A stretch of DNA of 64,000 bases from Carex sylvatica. Taxonomy: Eukaryota > Streptophyta > Magnoliopsida > Poales > Cyperaceae. Positions 12,225 to 21,501 of this stretch are shown one piece after another. Both the position numbers and the translations under genes were made by a program. The stretch spans positions 16,479-80,478 of the forward strand of contig CAXKVR010000467.1 of NCBI GenBank assembly GCA_964058845.1. The letters are read 5' to 3'. Within the stretch, counting starts at the first letter, position 1, and each line of letters opens with the position of its first letter. Below the pieces are notes generated by a model. It worked only from the letters and a program-made list of their open reading frames with translations, ran no database searches and was not told the DNA's origin.

Positions 12225-13711
12225 GGCCATTTTTATTAATACCCTCCAAAAAAAAAAAAATTAAAAATACTCCTGTCATCTATTTTTTTTTTAAAACTGC
12301 TCCGACCGCCAGGTCTATAGGCGGTCCAAAAATCCTACCAGGCCGTCTCCATCACGGACGAGTCAGACCCCTAGCAGACTACCCCTGCTGGGGGCGGTCC
12401 ACTTGATTTTTTTTTTTAGAGATATTAATATTTTGATTTAAATTATTTTGTGAAGAAAAAAATTTCTTGTTTAAAGTGTACGCCAAAAAAATAAGACATT
12501 TGATATATTTATGAAGTGATGTCGTAACTCTTTACTACGATTTATACAGGATACACACATGGAATATTGTTATGAAGTTTTCTTGACCTTGATTCTTTAA
12601 TAATTTATTTTATTCAAATATACACAAGAAAATATAGTTAGATTGTCTCAATGACGTCAACTTTTTTTAGAGAATAATTGAATTATTTGATTATTGTCGA
12701 CATATATCATTTGCTCGGAGATAGGCAAATGGACACAATAAATAGTAAATACATTTTAAAATAATTATATGAATAATTCTTGAATAATCTCTTAGGCTTA
12801 GGACTAAAAAAATAATCTCTTAGTCATAGTTTTATTCTGAGTCCAACTTTGCACCTTTGTTTAACATGGCAAAATATCTCTAAAAATCATGAAAATTGAT
12901 TGATATGCATTCTTGACATCATAGAACACGACTGCAAAGTTTCATACAAAATCTCCACATGAAACCTTAAACTGAATTTTTGAGGCACTAAACAACATGT
13001 TTTTGAAATTCTGACGCTCCGGATGCCTCTCACGTTGTCCGGGGAAGAACCTCCGGGCAAAATTCAGATCCATCTCATTATTTTCTTTTCGAAAAGTGTT
13101 CATACGCACAAATCCGAATTTCCTAGCCAAAGTTATGGATGTTTAAAAAAATTTCGAAAGCATAAACTTTGAAAATTCATAACTAATTGTAGAAAAATCC
13201 AAATAAATTGAAATTTATGTCAATTCTATGTATTTCTGTATGCTCTACATGCTGGTGTAATCACTTTTTCAGTTTGGTCCCTATACTAGTCCAGACCTAT
13301 ACTGGTAAATCATTCCAGACTGGCCAATCTGGATTAATACAAGGACCAAAATGCAAAAGTGATTTGAGTAGCACATGTAATAGTCTGAAATGTCTAATAG
13401 GATCTTTGAGTATGAAATTCAGATCCTAGATACCTAAGGTAATTATAAAATCTAAACTGTTTTTTAAATTGCGCCGCTAGAGCATGCTATTTAGAACCTT
13501 GTTTTTGACATACAAGAAAACTTTTTATTCACAAAAATATTAATATCTCTAAAAAAAAAAAAAATCAAGTGGACCGCCCCTGCAGGAGCGGTCTAGTGGG
13601 TTTTTTGGGCCGCCCGTGGGCCTGGCGATCGGGGCAGTTTTGAAAAAAAAAAAACAGATAGCAGAGACATTTTTAAAATTTTCTTTTTTGGGGGTATTAA
13701 TAAAAATGGCC
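12225..13711. mobile_element. Non-autonomous MULE with long terminal inverted repeats
   Basis: A 1487-bp element with ends about 215-250 bp long and inverted (12225-about 12475 and about 13497-13711). Both begin GGCCATTTTTATTAATACC, followed by an A-run, a GC-rich block containing GACCGCCAGG and GGCGGTCC words, and AGAGATATTAATATTTT at the inner edge. Long inverted ends fit Mutator-like elements. No clean 9-bp duplication survives (TTGAATCAC against GCCAAATCA). The interior has no transposase and hosts the small hairpin at 13259-13364. The same terminal sequence begins at 53463. Confidence 0.75.
13259..13364. mobile_element. Small MITE or hairpin of about 106 bp
   Basis: The left arm AATCACTTTTTCAGTTTGG continues to CTAGTCCAGA. 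It mirrors a right arm starting TCTGGATTAATACAAGGACC and ending GCAAAAGTGATT. Arms are about 35 bp with a few mismatches. The element lies inside the 1.5-kb MULE, so it was probably inserted later. Confidence 0.6.
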
Positions 13712-14578
13712 GCCAAATCACTGGCGATGAATTAATTTAGTAATTTTGACAATATTTTTAAATAAAATCATATAATTTTCAAAATAAAAAATTCAATATA
13801 ATTTGGACAATATTTCAGGCCTTGTAGATTGATTAATAAACTTCATATAATTTGAGCTTCGTCTAATATTCCGTAACAGCCAATAAATATTGATTGTTGT
13901 AAAATTTAAGTTGTTAAACGATCAACTTACACCCAATTTCATTTTTTTTGTTATGTGCATGATATAAATATAATATAAATACAGTAGAATCATATTCATA
14001 TACCAGATTCTAAAATTAAGAATTATTTAACAATTGTTAAAATTCTCAAAGTAATTTAACAGTAGAAATCATATTAATATTCATATACCATATCACAATT
14101 TCCCAATTCATAGGGATGGAATGGTTGTACTGTTGGATCGTTGGTGCTGGATTAGTTTAGTAATCCTGACAATATTTCCAAACCAAACCATAAATTTTTC
14201 AAAATAAAAAGGTACAAAAATATTTAGGTCTTGCATATTGATTGTGATAAACTTCGTGCAATATAAAATTGATGCGATATTCCATAAAAGGCCACTAGAT
14301 AATTGTTGCAAATTTCTAGTCATTCGATAACAAATAAATTAGAAGACCCAATTTCATCATATTTTGTGCGTGACACACACACACAAGTGGGTGCCTATTC
14401 AGAATTCACGGGGCAATATTAATTGTTTGCTTTGAGATTCGTACAAAATAATATCTGAACTGTCTGGATTTTCCACGGATGAACTCAAAATTTGAGATAT
14501 CTCAAGTGGATGTGAATTCATCGTGTGTATCTTTCAAAAAGACTATATATCACATGAATCCTTACTGGGGACTTCAAT
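13712..14578. other. Intergenic with an internal diverged duplication
   Basis: Two similar segments, near 13730-13935 and 14146-14335, share TTTAGTAAT(T/C)(T/C)TGACAATATTT, AAACTTC and similar words. They look like an old local duplication. No gene recognised. Around 14478-14510 a fragment AACTCAAAATTTGAG resembles the ends of the MITE at 29832. Confidence 0.4.
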
Positions 14579-14699
14579 GAATTCTGATCATAGCAGCACT
14601 AAAGAACCGGATCCCATATGAACTCTGCAATTAAGCATGGTTTAAACAAAAGTAGTACTAGGATGGGTAACCTCCTCGAAAGTCCCTATTGCATCCCTT
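14579..14699 (+). pseudogene. 5S rRNA-derived pseudogene
   Basis: About 121 bp, the length of a 5S gene, aligned end to end with the plant 5S rRNA pattern as remembered. Blocks kept include GATCATAGCAGCACTAA, ACCGGATCCCAT, GAACTCTGCAATTAAGC, AGTAGTACTAGGATGGGTAA and AAGTCC...GCATCCC. Substitutions are scattered (TGGTTTAAACAAA replaces TGCTTGGGCGAGA), so it is surely not functional. It is a single copy with no neighbouring 5S units, followed by unrelated sequence and a TG microsatellite. It may be a dispersed 5S copy or the head of a 5S-derived SINE; no poly-A tail is visible. Confidence 0.8.
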
Positions 14700-14726
14700 T
14701 AAAAGCCTAAGGGCAGTTTACAAAAT

Positions 14727-14749
14727 ATGTGTGTGTGTGTGTGTGTGTG
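14727..14749. repeat. (TG)n microsatellite
   Basis: About eleven TG units immediately downstream of the 5S-like sequence. Confidence 0.85.
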
Positions 14750-15141
14750 AGTAGAACTATGGTGCTCTTAAGTTCACCATACCCCTTTCTGAACAAAGGG
14801 TAGTCAAGCCATGTTAGCTTAGAGCAAGGAATTTATTCCTTCTTCATTTTAAGTAGCAACCAAATAAGGCCCAAGTCAAAAACGTTGGACATTTTTGTCG
14901 GGCATCAAATTTATGGTAGCAAAGTTACTAATAAGAAGCAATTCTTCATTTGTAGCAAAGTTAAGTTCTATTAATTTTTAGTTAAAAAAAAAGATAAAAA
15001 TATAGAAATAAGGATTTTGTTTTTGTATTCCTCTCTTTTTCATATTTGTCTCGGAGCATGTACAGAGGACTAATATCAATCTCAGGGGTAAGAATACACA
15101 TGATTTCTTCTTCTTCTTATCGTTATTATTATTTTTTGTTT

Positions 15142-15172
<31 letters not shown>

Positions 15173-15353
15173 CAAACCTGAAAAGGTCGAAACTATATTG
15201 CTACTTACCAGTTGATGAAATTAGTACCGGCTTGTTAATACGGGTAACAGATGACAATTAAGAAAGAAGGAAATGTTGCAGTTACGGTAAAAATCTGGTA
15301 CAAACAGCATGCCAGGCCAGTGCCTCTGTTAGGGTAGTTTACAATAAAAATAG
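14750..15353. other. Intergenic, contains the poly-G run
   Basis: Nothing coding. The only open frame crosses the 28-base G run and is an artefact of it. Confidence 0.4.
15142..15169. repeat. Poly-G run of 28
   Basis: Twenty-eight consecutive G on the plus strand. Strong quadruplex potential; the true length may differ because such runs are error-prone. Confidence 0.85.
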
Positions 15354-15362
15354 ATAAAATAA

Positions 15363-16187
15363 GGGAAAATTAGTTATTTGTCACTCAAAAACCTTGAAAT
15401 TATAAAAATGTCATCTCAAACTTTAAAATTATAAAAATGTCACTCTAAACTTCATTAATTCCTAAATTTGCCACTCCAAATAATTAATGACTAAAATGTC
15501 CTCCTTTCTTCTCCTCCTCCTTGACTGAGCTCCACGGCTTCCTTCTTGGAGTGGTACGTGACAGAACAAATTCAAATGTGCCAGCCCAAGCATTGCGTTT
15601 TGTCAAGAAGTTATTGGTGTTGAATATCTTTTTCACCATAGCAGGAATCGAGGAGTGCTCGAACTGGGATGTCGCATCTGGACCTGTTGACCTATGGAGC
15701 ACTGCACATGCAAGATTTCAGTACCCATTTTCATATACTCATCTACCTTATAATTAATTAACCCAAATAGTGGAAATATTTTTATATGATTCCAAACAAA
15801 TAATTGTATGTTATTAAAGCTGGTATGTCTATTATTAGTTCATTACTACGACAAAATAATGGTTCAGAGAAAAAAAAAAGAATATTATAAATTTACCTGT
15901 GCCGAGTTCAACCCATGGAGAGATGAAGAAGGTTGGCACCCGAACCCCGTGACTTCACTTTGAATCTGTTCTATCACGTACCACTCCAAGAAGGAAGCCG
16001 TGGAGCTCAGTCAAGGAGGCAGTTGAAGAAGAGGAGGAGAAGACGGGAGGGCATTTCAGCCATTAATTATTTGGAGTGGCAAATTTAAGAATTAATGAAG
16101 TTTAGAGTGACATTTTTGCAATTTCAAAGTTTTGGATGGCATTTTTACAATTTGAAAGTTTTGGAGTGACAAATAACCAATTTTCTC
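15363..16187. mobile_element. Pack-MULE with captured phospholipase C fragment
   Basis: An 825-bp element flanked by a perfect 9-bp direct repeat ATAAAATAA (15354-15362 and 16188-16196). The ends are inverted over about 200 bp: the left starts GGGAAAATTAGTTATTTGTC, the reverse complement of the right starts GAGAAAATTGGTTATTTGTC. The outer arms contain tandem-like phrases (AATTATAAAAATGTCA). The inner arms (about 15520-15570 and 15960-16017) include GAGCTCCACGGCTTCC and CACGTACCACTCC with their complements. Between them lies a minus-strand piece of a non-specific phospholipase C gene with its intron. No transposase is present. Long inverted ends, a 9-bp duplication and a host-gene fragment are the definition of a Pack-MULE. 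Confidence 0.88.
15560..15955 (-). pseudogene. Captured non-specific phospholipase C (NPC) gene fragment
   Basis: On the minus strand, codons before a donor at 15897/15896 (ACAG|GTAAAT) read GVRVPTFFISPWVELGT. After an acceptor at 15702 (GTGCAG|) the frame continues [18 protein letters not shown], then reads IPAMVKKIF and, further on, [12 protein letters not shown]. As remembered, plant NPC enzymes have [34 protein letters not shown] and DAWAGTFE at this point, so two exons and their intron are kept in order. This is a DNA-level capture, not a retrocopy. Only about 75 codons of an enzyme of roughly 500 residues are present, lacking the N-terminal catalytic region. It cannot make an active lipase. 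It could yield a small transcript or hairpin RNA because parts of it lie in the inverted arms. Confidence 0.85.
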
Positions 16188-16196
16188 ATAAAATAA

Positions 16197-17028
16197 ACTG
16201 ATGGCCAATATTTGTCTTAACTGGTACCCCCTTACGTTCCATGCCCCTGTAATAAAACAGATCTTTCACTGACAATATTTTTCAATGACCAAACAGTATA
16301 CTGGTACGGCATTTTAAATGTTTTACAAGATAAGATTATCTTCTCAAAATAATACAAAGAACCCACAAGTGATAAAAGAATGGACCATGACTTATTAGAA
16401 AAGTGAAATCTTTGCAAAGAATTAGCAAAAGAAAATAAAAGCCTGGGTTTAAACTTTAAACACCATAAATGCCGGATCAAGTAAGATATTAAAATTAACT
16501 AGGGTTTTGTATTTGGTAAATACTACATCATTTTTATTACTACCAGAGTAAGTCCAGAATGATCACAGTTGATCACATTCTATTTTTCGGTTTAAATGGT
16601 TCAGCTCGGTTGAATTTTTGAATTACTTTGATTTTTTATATTTGGTTCAGTTTAATCTCTCTAATTTCAGTTCGACTGATATATAGCTTGATATTTATTT
16701 CTACGACTATTAAATGTATTTATTTATGTTATTGAGTTTTGACCTTTTGAATGTAATATCTATTATTTCGCTTCAACTAAACAAACCAAAATATAGTTCG
16801 GTTTTTTTTGGTCTGGTTGTTATTCAGTTGATAAGTTTAATTCGGTTGGTTCGGTTAGATTTTTTGAAAACTAAATAAAATTTTGGTTTTAACCGAACCG
16901 ACTGTTTGGACACCCCTATTTCTACTTTTCTGGCGTCCTTTGTCTGACAAAATTAAACCAGTATTGTCTGAATCAAAAGTGTAATTTAATCCCCAGAAAA
17001 AAAAATTAAAATAGTAAAAGTGAGCTAC
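16197..17028. other. Intergenic; contains hAT-like GGTTCGG-rich DNA
   Basis: Around 16580-16915 the word GGTT(C/T)GG and its complement recur many times. The segment ends TTTGGACACCCCTAT, which resembles hAT-type ends of the AGGGGTGTCCAAA kind. No left partner end was found. The rest shows nothing. Confidence 0.35.
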
Positions 17029-17378
17029 CTTAACGGAGTAGCACATCCCAGGGACCAATGCCTGTGTTTTTTAATACTATTGGAAATACATTGAGAGGTA
17101 CCGACGTAATGGAGTGCTCCATTCGAGTCGTGAACACCATAAACCCCAGCTCCGACTGGAATCCTCTCGTCCAGTTGTTGTTATGGATCTCGAGGGATTG
17201 GTATAGACTCCACCTCAGAGAGCTTTCTAATGAAGGCGCACAGAAGGTGTAGGTGAGGTCTCAAATTTGGTTGAGGTCGGAAGAGAGAAGAGGTGCGAGA
17301 GAGGAATGAAGACGGAGGCGTGATGCGAGTGAAAGAAAGAGTGCGGTTTGGTGATAAGAGGTGTGAAGGAACTGCCAT
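17029..17378 (-). pseudogene. Broken copy of GRXS16 exon 1
   Basis: From an ATG at 17378 (within CTGCCATGG context reversed, as in the intact gene) the frame reads MAVPSHLL..., then IRKLSEVESIPIPRDP, matching [16 protein letters not shown] of the intact gene. An in-frame TAA follows. Beyond it the same frame gives QQLDERIPVGAGVYGV and ALHYVGTS, matching [15 protein letters not shown] and LQFVGIS. A one-base shift after the KHR residues then restores PGMCYSVK before a GT at the same place as the real exon 1 donor. No second exon (CGFS domain) lies downstream towards 16230. It is a tandem partial duplicate with one nonsense and one frameshift lesion, on the same strand as and immediately downstream of GRXS16. 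Confidence 0.85.
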
Positions 17379-18143
17379 GGACATGATCACGTGGTCTCCA
17401 GAGATAGGAGTAGGTCCGATGGGCATTGGACCTCCTTTTAGGTTTGATTAGCTCTAACACCGTACGATAAGCATTAAGATCTTTTTGCACGGAAATTGAT
17501 ACAAACCGCACGGATTTTAATACGGACGCACGAATATTGATGTAATCGGATGGTCAATACACCCATCGAACCAAAGTAGGTCCGATGCCCGATGGGCATC
17601 GGACCTACTCTGCGTCAGGTCTCCAGTGGAAGCTCTTACTCTTTCTCTAACAGTTGAGAGATCATCACTACATGAGAGTGCGACATACCTATGGGCCTGA
17701 TATTATATGGATCTCAAAGTATACTTCGGTTCCTGATATTAAATGGATCTGTTGGGCCGGACACCTATGGGCCTAGTTGCTTTTTAATTGGATCCTGATA
17801 TTTTATTGCACCGGTTGAGATCAATTGCAATACCTGACCGTGTAGAATTAGATCCAAGTCATCCGTTTCGATCTGACACGAATATCAAAACGGACCCCTT
17901 GTGTATTTTAAACAGGTACCGAATTGATTTTGGCTAGGTTGAGACTTGAGAGTATGCCACCTCAGGAACCTGAGGATATAAAATCATTACAGAGCATGAA
18001 CATCAATAGAATTGTTAGCACAGTGACTTCAATCTGTTCTAAAACAACAAAGATTACACATACATCTCTCTCCAAAACAAGCACTTAACATATCTTTATA
18101 TTGAAAAAAAACAAATAATAATAATAATAAGAAAATCGAGAAT
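17379..18143. other. GRXS16 downstream region with GGTCCGATGGGCAT palindromes
   Basis: Two related inverted motifs occur. AGTAGGTCCGATGCCC, spacer GAT, then GGGCATCGGACCTACT (17575-17609) is a perfect 16-bp-arm hairpin. A degenerate version lies at 17408-17437. From about 17690 to 17800 the phrases CCTATGGGCCT and CCTGATATTA(T/A)ATGGATC recur. No gene. The 3'UTR of GRXS16 is expected in roughly 17950-18143. Confidence 0.5.
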
Positions 18144-20710
18144 TTATTTCTGAAACAGCGCCTTCAGCTCCCCTTTCTCAGCCAAATCAGATATGATATC
18201 ACACCCCCCAACCAACTCACCTCCTACAAACACTTGCGGAAATGTCGGCCAATTGCTGTAACTCTTCAATTTCTCTCTCAATCCGTAATTATGTTCTTCA
18301 TCCAATACATCTAGCGAGACAAAATCGACACCATGCGATTCTAATATGCTGACAACCTTTTGGGAGAAGCCGCATTGAGGGGCCCGTCTTGATCCCTTGA
18401 TGAAAGCCACCACTTTGTGCTCTTTAACAAGTCGGTCAATTAGTTCTTCTAATGGGATGGTTAAGCTGACGTGGCGGCCTGGGGTTAAGCGGATGTCAGG
18501 TGGGGCCCCTGTCCAGGTGTAGTTTCCCTGTACATTGCCGGGAGGGGGCTTGCCGGTGGCTGATATGTGCTCTTCAATCCAGGATTTCCATGCTGATTGC
18601 AGGACCATACGATCGGGTGTGGCCGTGTCTGAAGGACCTACCTGTGCATTTATTTAATGTGAAAAAAGTCATATAGTAGAGGTAAGCTAATATTGATGTA
18701 ATCATGCATTAGAATTAGTGAAATTTTACAAAAATTTGAGACTTTATCTTGGGTACACCAAGCAAAACTCAAAAGTGAAATTTTACAAAAAAATACCCTT
18801 TTAACTTCTTTTTTTTTTTTTCCCTCTTTCCGAAATTTGCCATCTATGGATATTTTTCCAACAGCCATATTGCCTTGTACATATTACTTCATATTTTTAT
18901 CTATAACGGCTATATGCCTTGTATCCATTATATATAGATGCAATGTAATGTTGATGAGTATGATGAACTATCAATGAAATATTTCCTCCTCAAATACTAT
19001 CTCAAATTCTAATATGAACCAGTCTAGCTCAATTAAGAACAAATTATAAATATACGCCTTATAGCACCACGCCACCACCCACTCCCAATTTAGTCCTTGT
19101 ACAGCCTATATAATGTTTCAGTCTTTATAACTGTTTTTATTCAAAAAATAAATCAACTTGTAAAGTGACAGTATTGACCAAATTGTTACAAATTGAAATG
19201 GTAAGGACCAGAACAGGAGCTTGAAACTTCAACGACTAAAACAGTAACTTGAAGGTGCTTTGAAAACCATTGTGGAAGTAATTCTTTGAAATATACACTA
19301 AATTATAAGAATAACGTATTATTTTGTTTTTCTTCCCCTGCTCCTAAAAATAATGTTTGTATCTCCATTGGCTTTATTGAGGATACCTGTTTATATAGGA
19401 CTAATATACATCAAAAAATGAAGTGTAAAGCAGACAAGAACGAAGATAATATAAGTGTATACTAGCCAGAACATTAAATATCAGGAGATAAATCTCGGTA
19501 CATGGTAGGTACTAAATGATCAATAGTAAATATAATTTGCTGTCTTAATCGGATATAATTTATTCAACAGAAACGAAATAAAAGGTCAGAGAAATTGACT
19601 CGGTTCTTTTGAGAGAAGCTCAAAGGCCGAATTTAGTTATTTTAATTTTTAACTTCAAGGACCCATTTGGCAGAGAAATTATCTAAAAATAATATAGTTT
19701 AATAGATAGATTACCTTGAGATTTTGATCCCATAGAAGGAAACAAAATATATTATATTTTGGTTCCTTTAGGCAAATTTTAAATGAACAGAAATATAATT
19801 ATTTGTTCCTTTAGTTTAGGAATAGGATTTTATGTGGCATGAGGTGGGTGGTACGCTGAATCCTAAAGGAACCGAAGTTTATAGTTCCTTCTATGGGATC
19901 AAAATTTCCATGCAATCTTTTTTCAGTTCCTTCTATGTGATCAAAAATTGCCATGCAATCCATCCATTACCTGTATTATTTTTTAATTTTTTTTGGTAAA
20001 GGTTGAAGGTCAAGTCATCCAACTATTTAATGTCCACAAAGGATCCCCATTCAGGTTTCGAACCTACAACTTCTCACACACAGAGTGTTGTCTTTTGCCA
20101 CTAGACCAAAGGCTGGTTCTATGTATTGTTTTACATTATTTTTATAAATACAACTCTGCCCATTTGGTACAACCGAACACTTGTACCAGTTCATTTCTGG
20201 GAAAGTCCAAGGAAACATTTGATGCAGATGAAAATTCTAGAGACCAATTTGATTTTTAGATAATCTTTTTTAAGGATAATAACCTGAAATTTACCAGTAT
20301 AAAATAATAATAATTATCACCTTAACAGAGGAACACAACTCGGATGGGACAGACTTCCTGTGCTTGTCTACACTGGAGGCGATACTACGAGAGATGCCAA
20401 CAAACTGAAGCTCTCCATTTGCGTCAAAAACACCATAAACCCCAGCTCCTGTCGGAATACTCGCATCCAGATTCTCTGGATCCTTCACAATAGGTACCGA
20501 TTCAGATTCTGACAGCTTTCTAATGGAGGCGTGTACGCGATGTCTATAGTAGCGCTGGGTTTGGGTTTTGGGTGGGGAGAGGAAGAAAGAAGGGAAAGAG
20601 AGAGAAGTAAAAGAAGTTGAGAAGAGGGTGAAAGAGATGTTGGGTTTTCGAGATGTGAGAGGTGGGGGCATGAATGGGTCGAAGCGGGAGATTTGAGCTG
20701 GAGCTGCCAT
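18144..20710 (-). CDS. GRXS16: Monothiol glutaredoxin S16, chloroplastic (2 exons)
   Basis: Exons 20710-20321 and 18641-18144; intron donor AAG|GTGATA and acceptor GCACAG|GTAGGT. They join in phase 0 (SSVK then VGPSDT) to give 295 residues, against about 293 for Arabidopsis GRXS16. Residues 1-60 are Ser/Pro/Phe-rich, as in a plastid transit peptide. Residues about 70-130 carry the GIY-YIG-like domain ([20 protein letters not shown]). The C-terminal glutaredoxin domain has the monothiol site QCGFS and the glutathione/Fe-S face [20 protein letters not shown]. In this family the protein binds a 2Fe-2S cluster in the stroma, acts in redox and iron-sulfur handling, and the N-terminal domain has nuclease activity. 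The intron (1679 bp) holds a MITE and a SINE. A broken exon 1 copy lies downstream. Confidence 0.95.
19709..19917. mobile_element. MITE inside GRXS16 intron
   Basis: The left arm GATTACCTTGAGATTTTGAT continues CCCATAGAAGGAA. It mirrors the right arm TTCCTTCTATGGGATC...GCAATC. Inner arms TTGGTTCCTTTAGG and CCTAAAGGAACCGAA are also inverted. It is about 209 bp with no ORF. A partial third arm (GTTCCTTCTATGTGATCAAA, about 19925) follows directly. Confidence 0.65.
19981..20121 (-). mobile_element. tRNA-derived SINE inside GRXS16 intron
   Basis: The minus strand reads as a tRNA-like head with box A TGGTCTAGTGGC (20108-20097) and a consensus box B GGTTCGAAACC (20064-20054), then a unique body and an A-rich tail (plus-strand T-run near 19981-19995). 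Possible target duplication TGTATTATTTT against TGTATTGTTTT (10 of 11). It is too diverged for a working tRNA (no acceptor-stem pairing), so a SINE fits better. Confidence 0.7.
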
Positions 20711-21501
20711 GGCTGTGCTTCCTCTCTCTGTCTCTCTCTGCTTGAAATGAGAAGAAGAGATGCCGACGGATAAAAATTATATTTCGGATTGGATTGGGCC
20801 ATAAATGGATCCAATAGGCTTTATCTGCCCGATTTACTATCCTGGCCTGTTGGGCCTTCAGAAATTTAGTCCCAGTTGACAGCAACTTTACTGAGTTATC
20901 AACTAATCATCCTCTCTCTCCGGTACCTGATGCGGTCAGTTTAAGTCCCAGCCGGTTAAGAATTTATATAAATTCAATTTCATGTGACTGCTTTGAGATT
21001 GGTGCGTAGGCATAACAAACGGTTTGGATGTAAAGGCACCTGAGATGATCCGAATTCACAGGTAGAATTATCAGTGCAATATTTATCCGGTTTCCTTGTA
21101 TCTGAATATACACATTATGGTAAAAGATGAAATGCTAATTTGCGTTGTTTCTCTTTCGCAGAACTGAAATGCTGCAAAAGGTTTGTTGACATAAATTACA
21201 TATTTCCATTAAACATTACTTTTAAATAAAAAATTGTATTTAGTAAGTAAAATGTATATTTATAAGGATAAAAATATGTAAGTCCATGAATCAGAAGAAC
21301 AATTGTTTACATCATTTACCAATATTTTAACATTTACTAATGAATTTGTATTCAGAAAATATTTAATCAATTGAAGCAACAATTATACCTAAAAATTGTT
21401 CTACTGAGAATCCTCAACAGTTAAACTTTCACCTTACAAACTACAAACATTTAAAAAGCCAAAAAAACAAAAAACAAAGAAAACAAAAAACAAAGATATA
21501 A
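20711..21501. other. GRXS16 promoter and FLN2 3' region
   Basis: The 791 bp between the GRXS16 start and the FLN2 stop must hold the GRXS16 promoter and the FLN2 3'UTR, both on the minus strand. The 5'UTR side (20711-20760) is CT-rich in the transcript sense. No unambiguous TATA box seen. Confidence 0.4.

Noticed and set aside
12942..13130. 62-residue minus-strand frame inside the 1.5-kb MULE
   Set aside because: No resemblance to transposase or a captured host gene that I can support.
15046..15261. Frame with a polyglycine stretch
   Set aside because: Produced by the 28-base G run; nothing family-like on either side.
15521..15757. Plus-strand frame inside the Pack-MULE
   Set aside because: Antisense of the captured NPC fragment, which reads sensibly on the minus strand.
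20485..20885. Alternative minus frames over GRXS16 exon 1
   Set aside because: Only the frame from 20710 gives the GIY-YIG-like domain and joins in phase to the CGFS exon.
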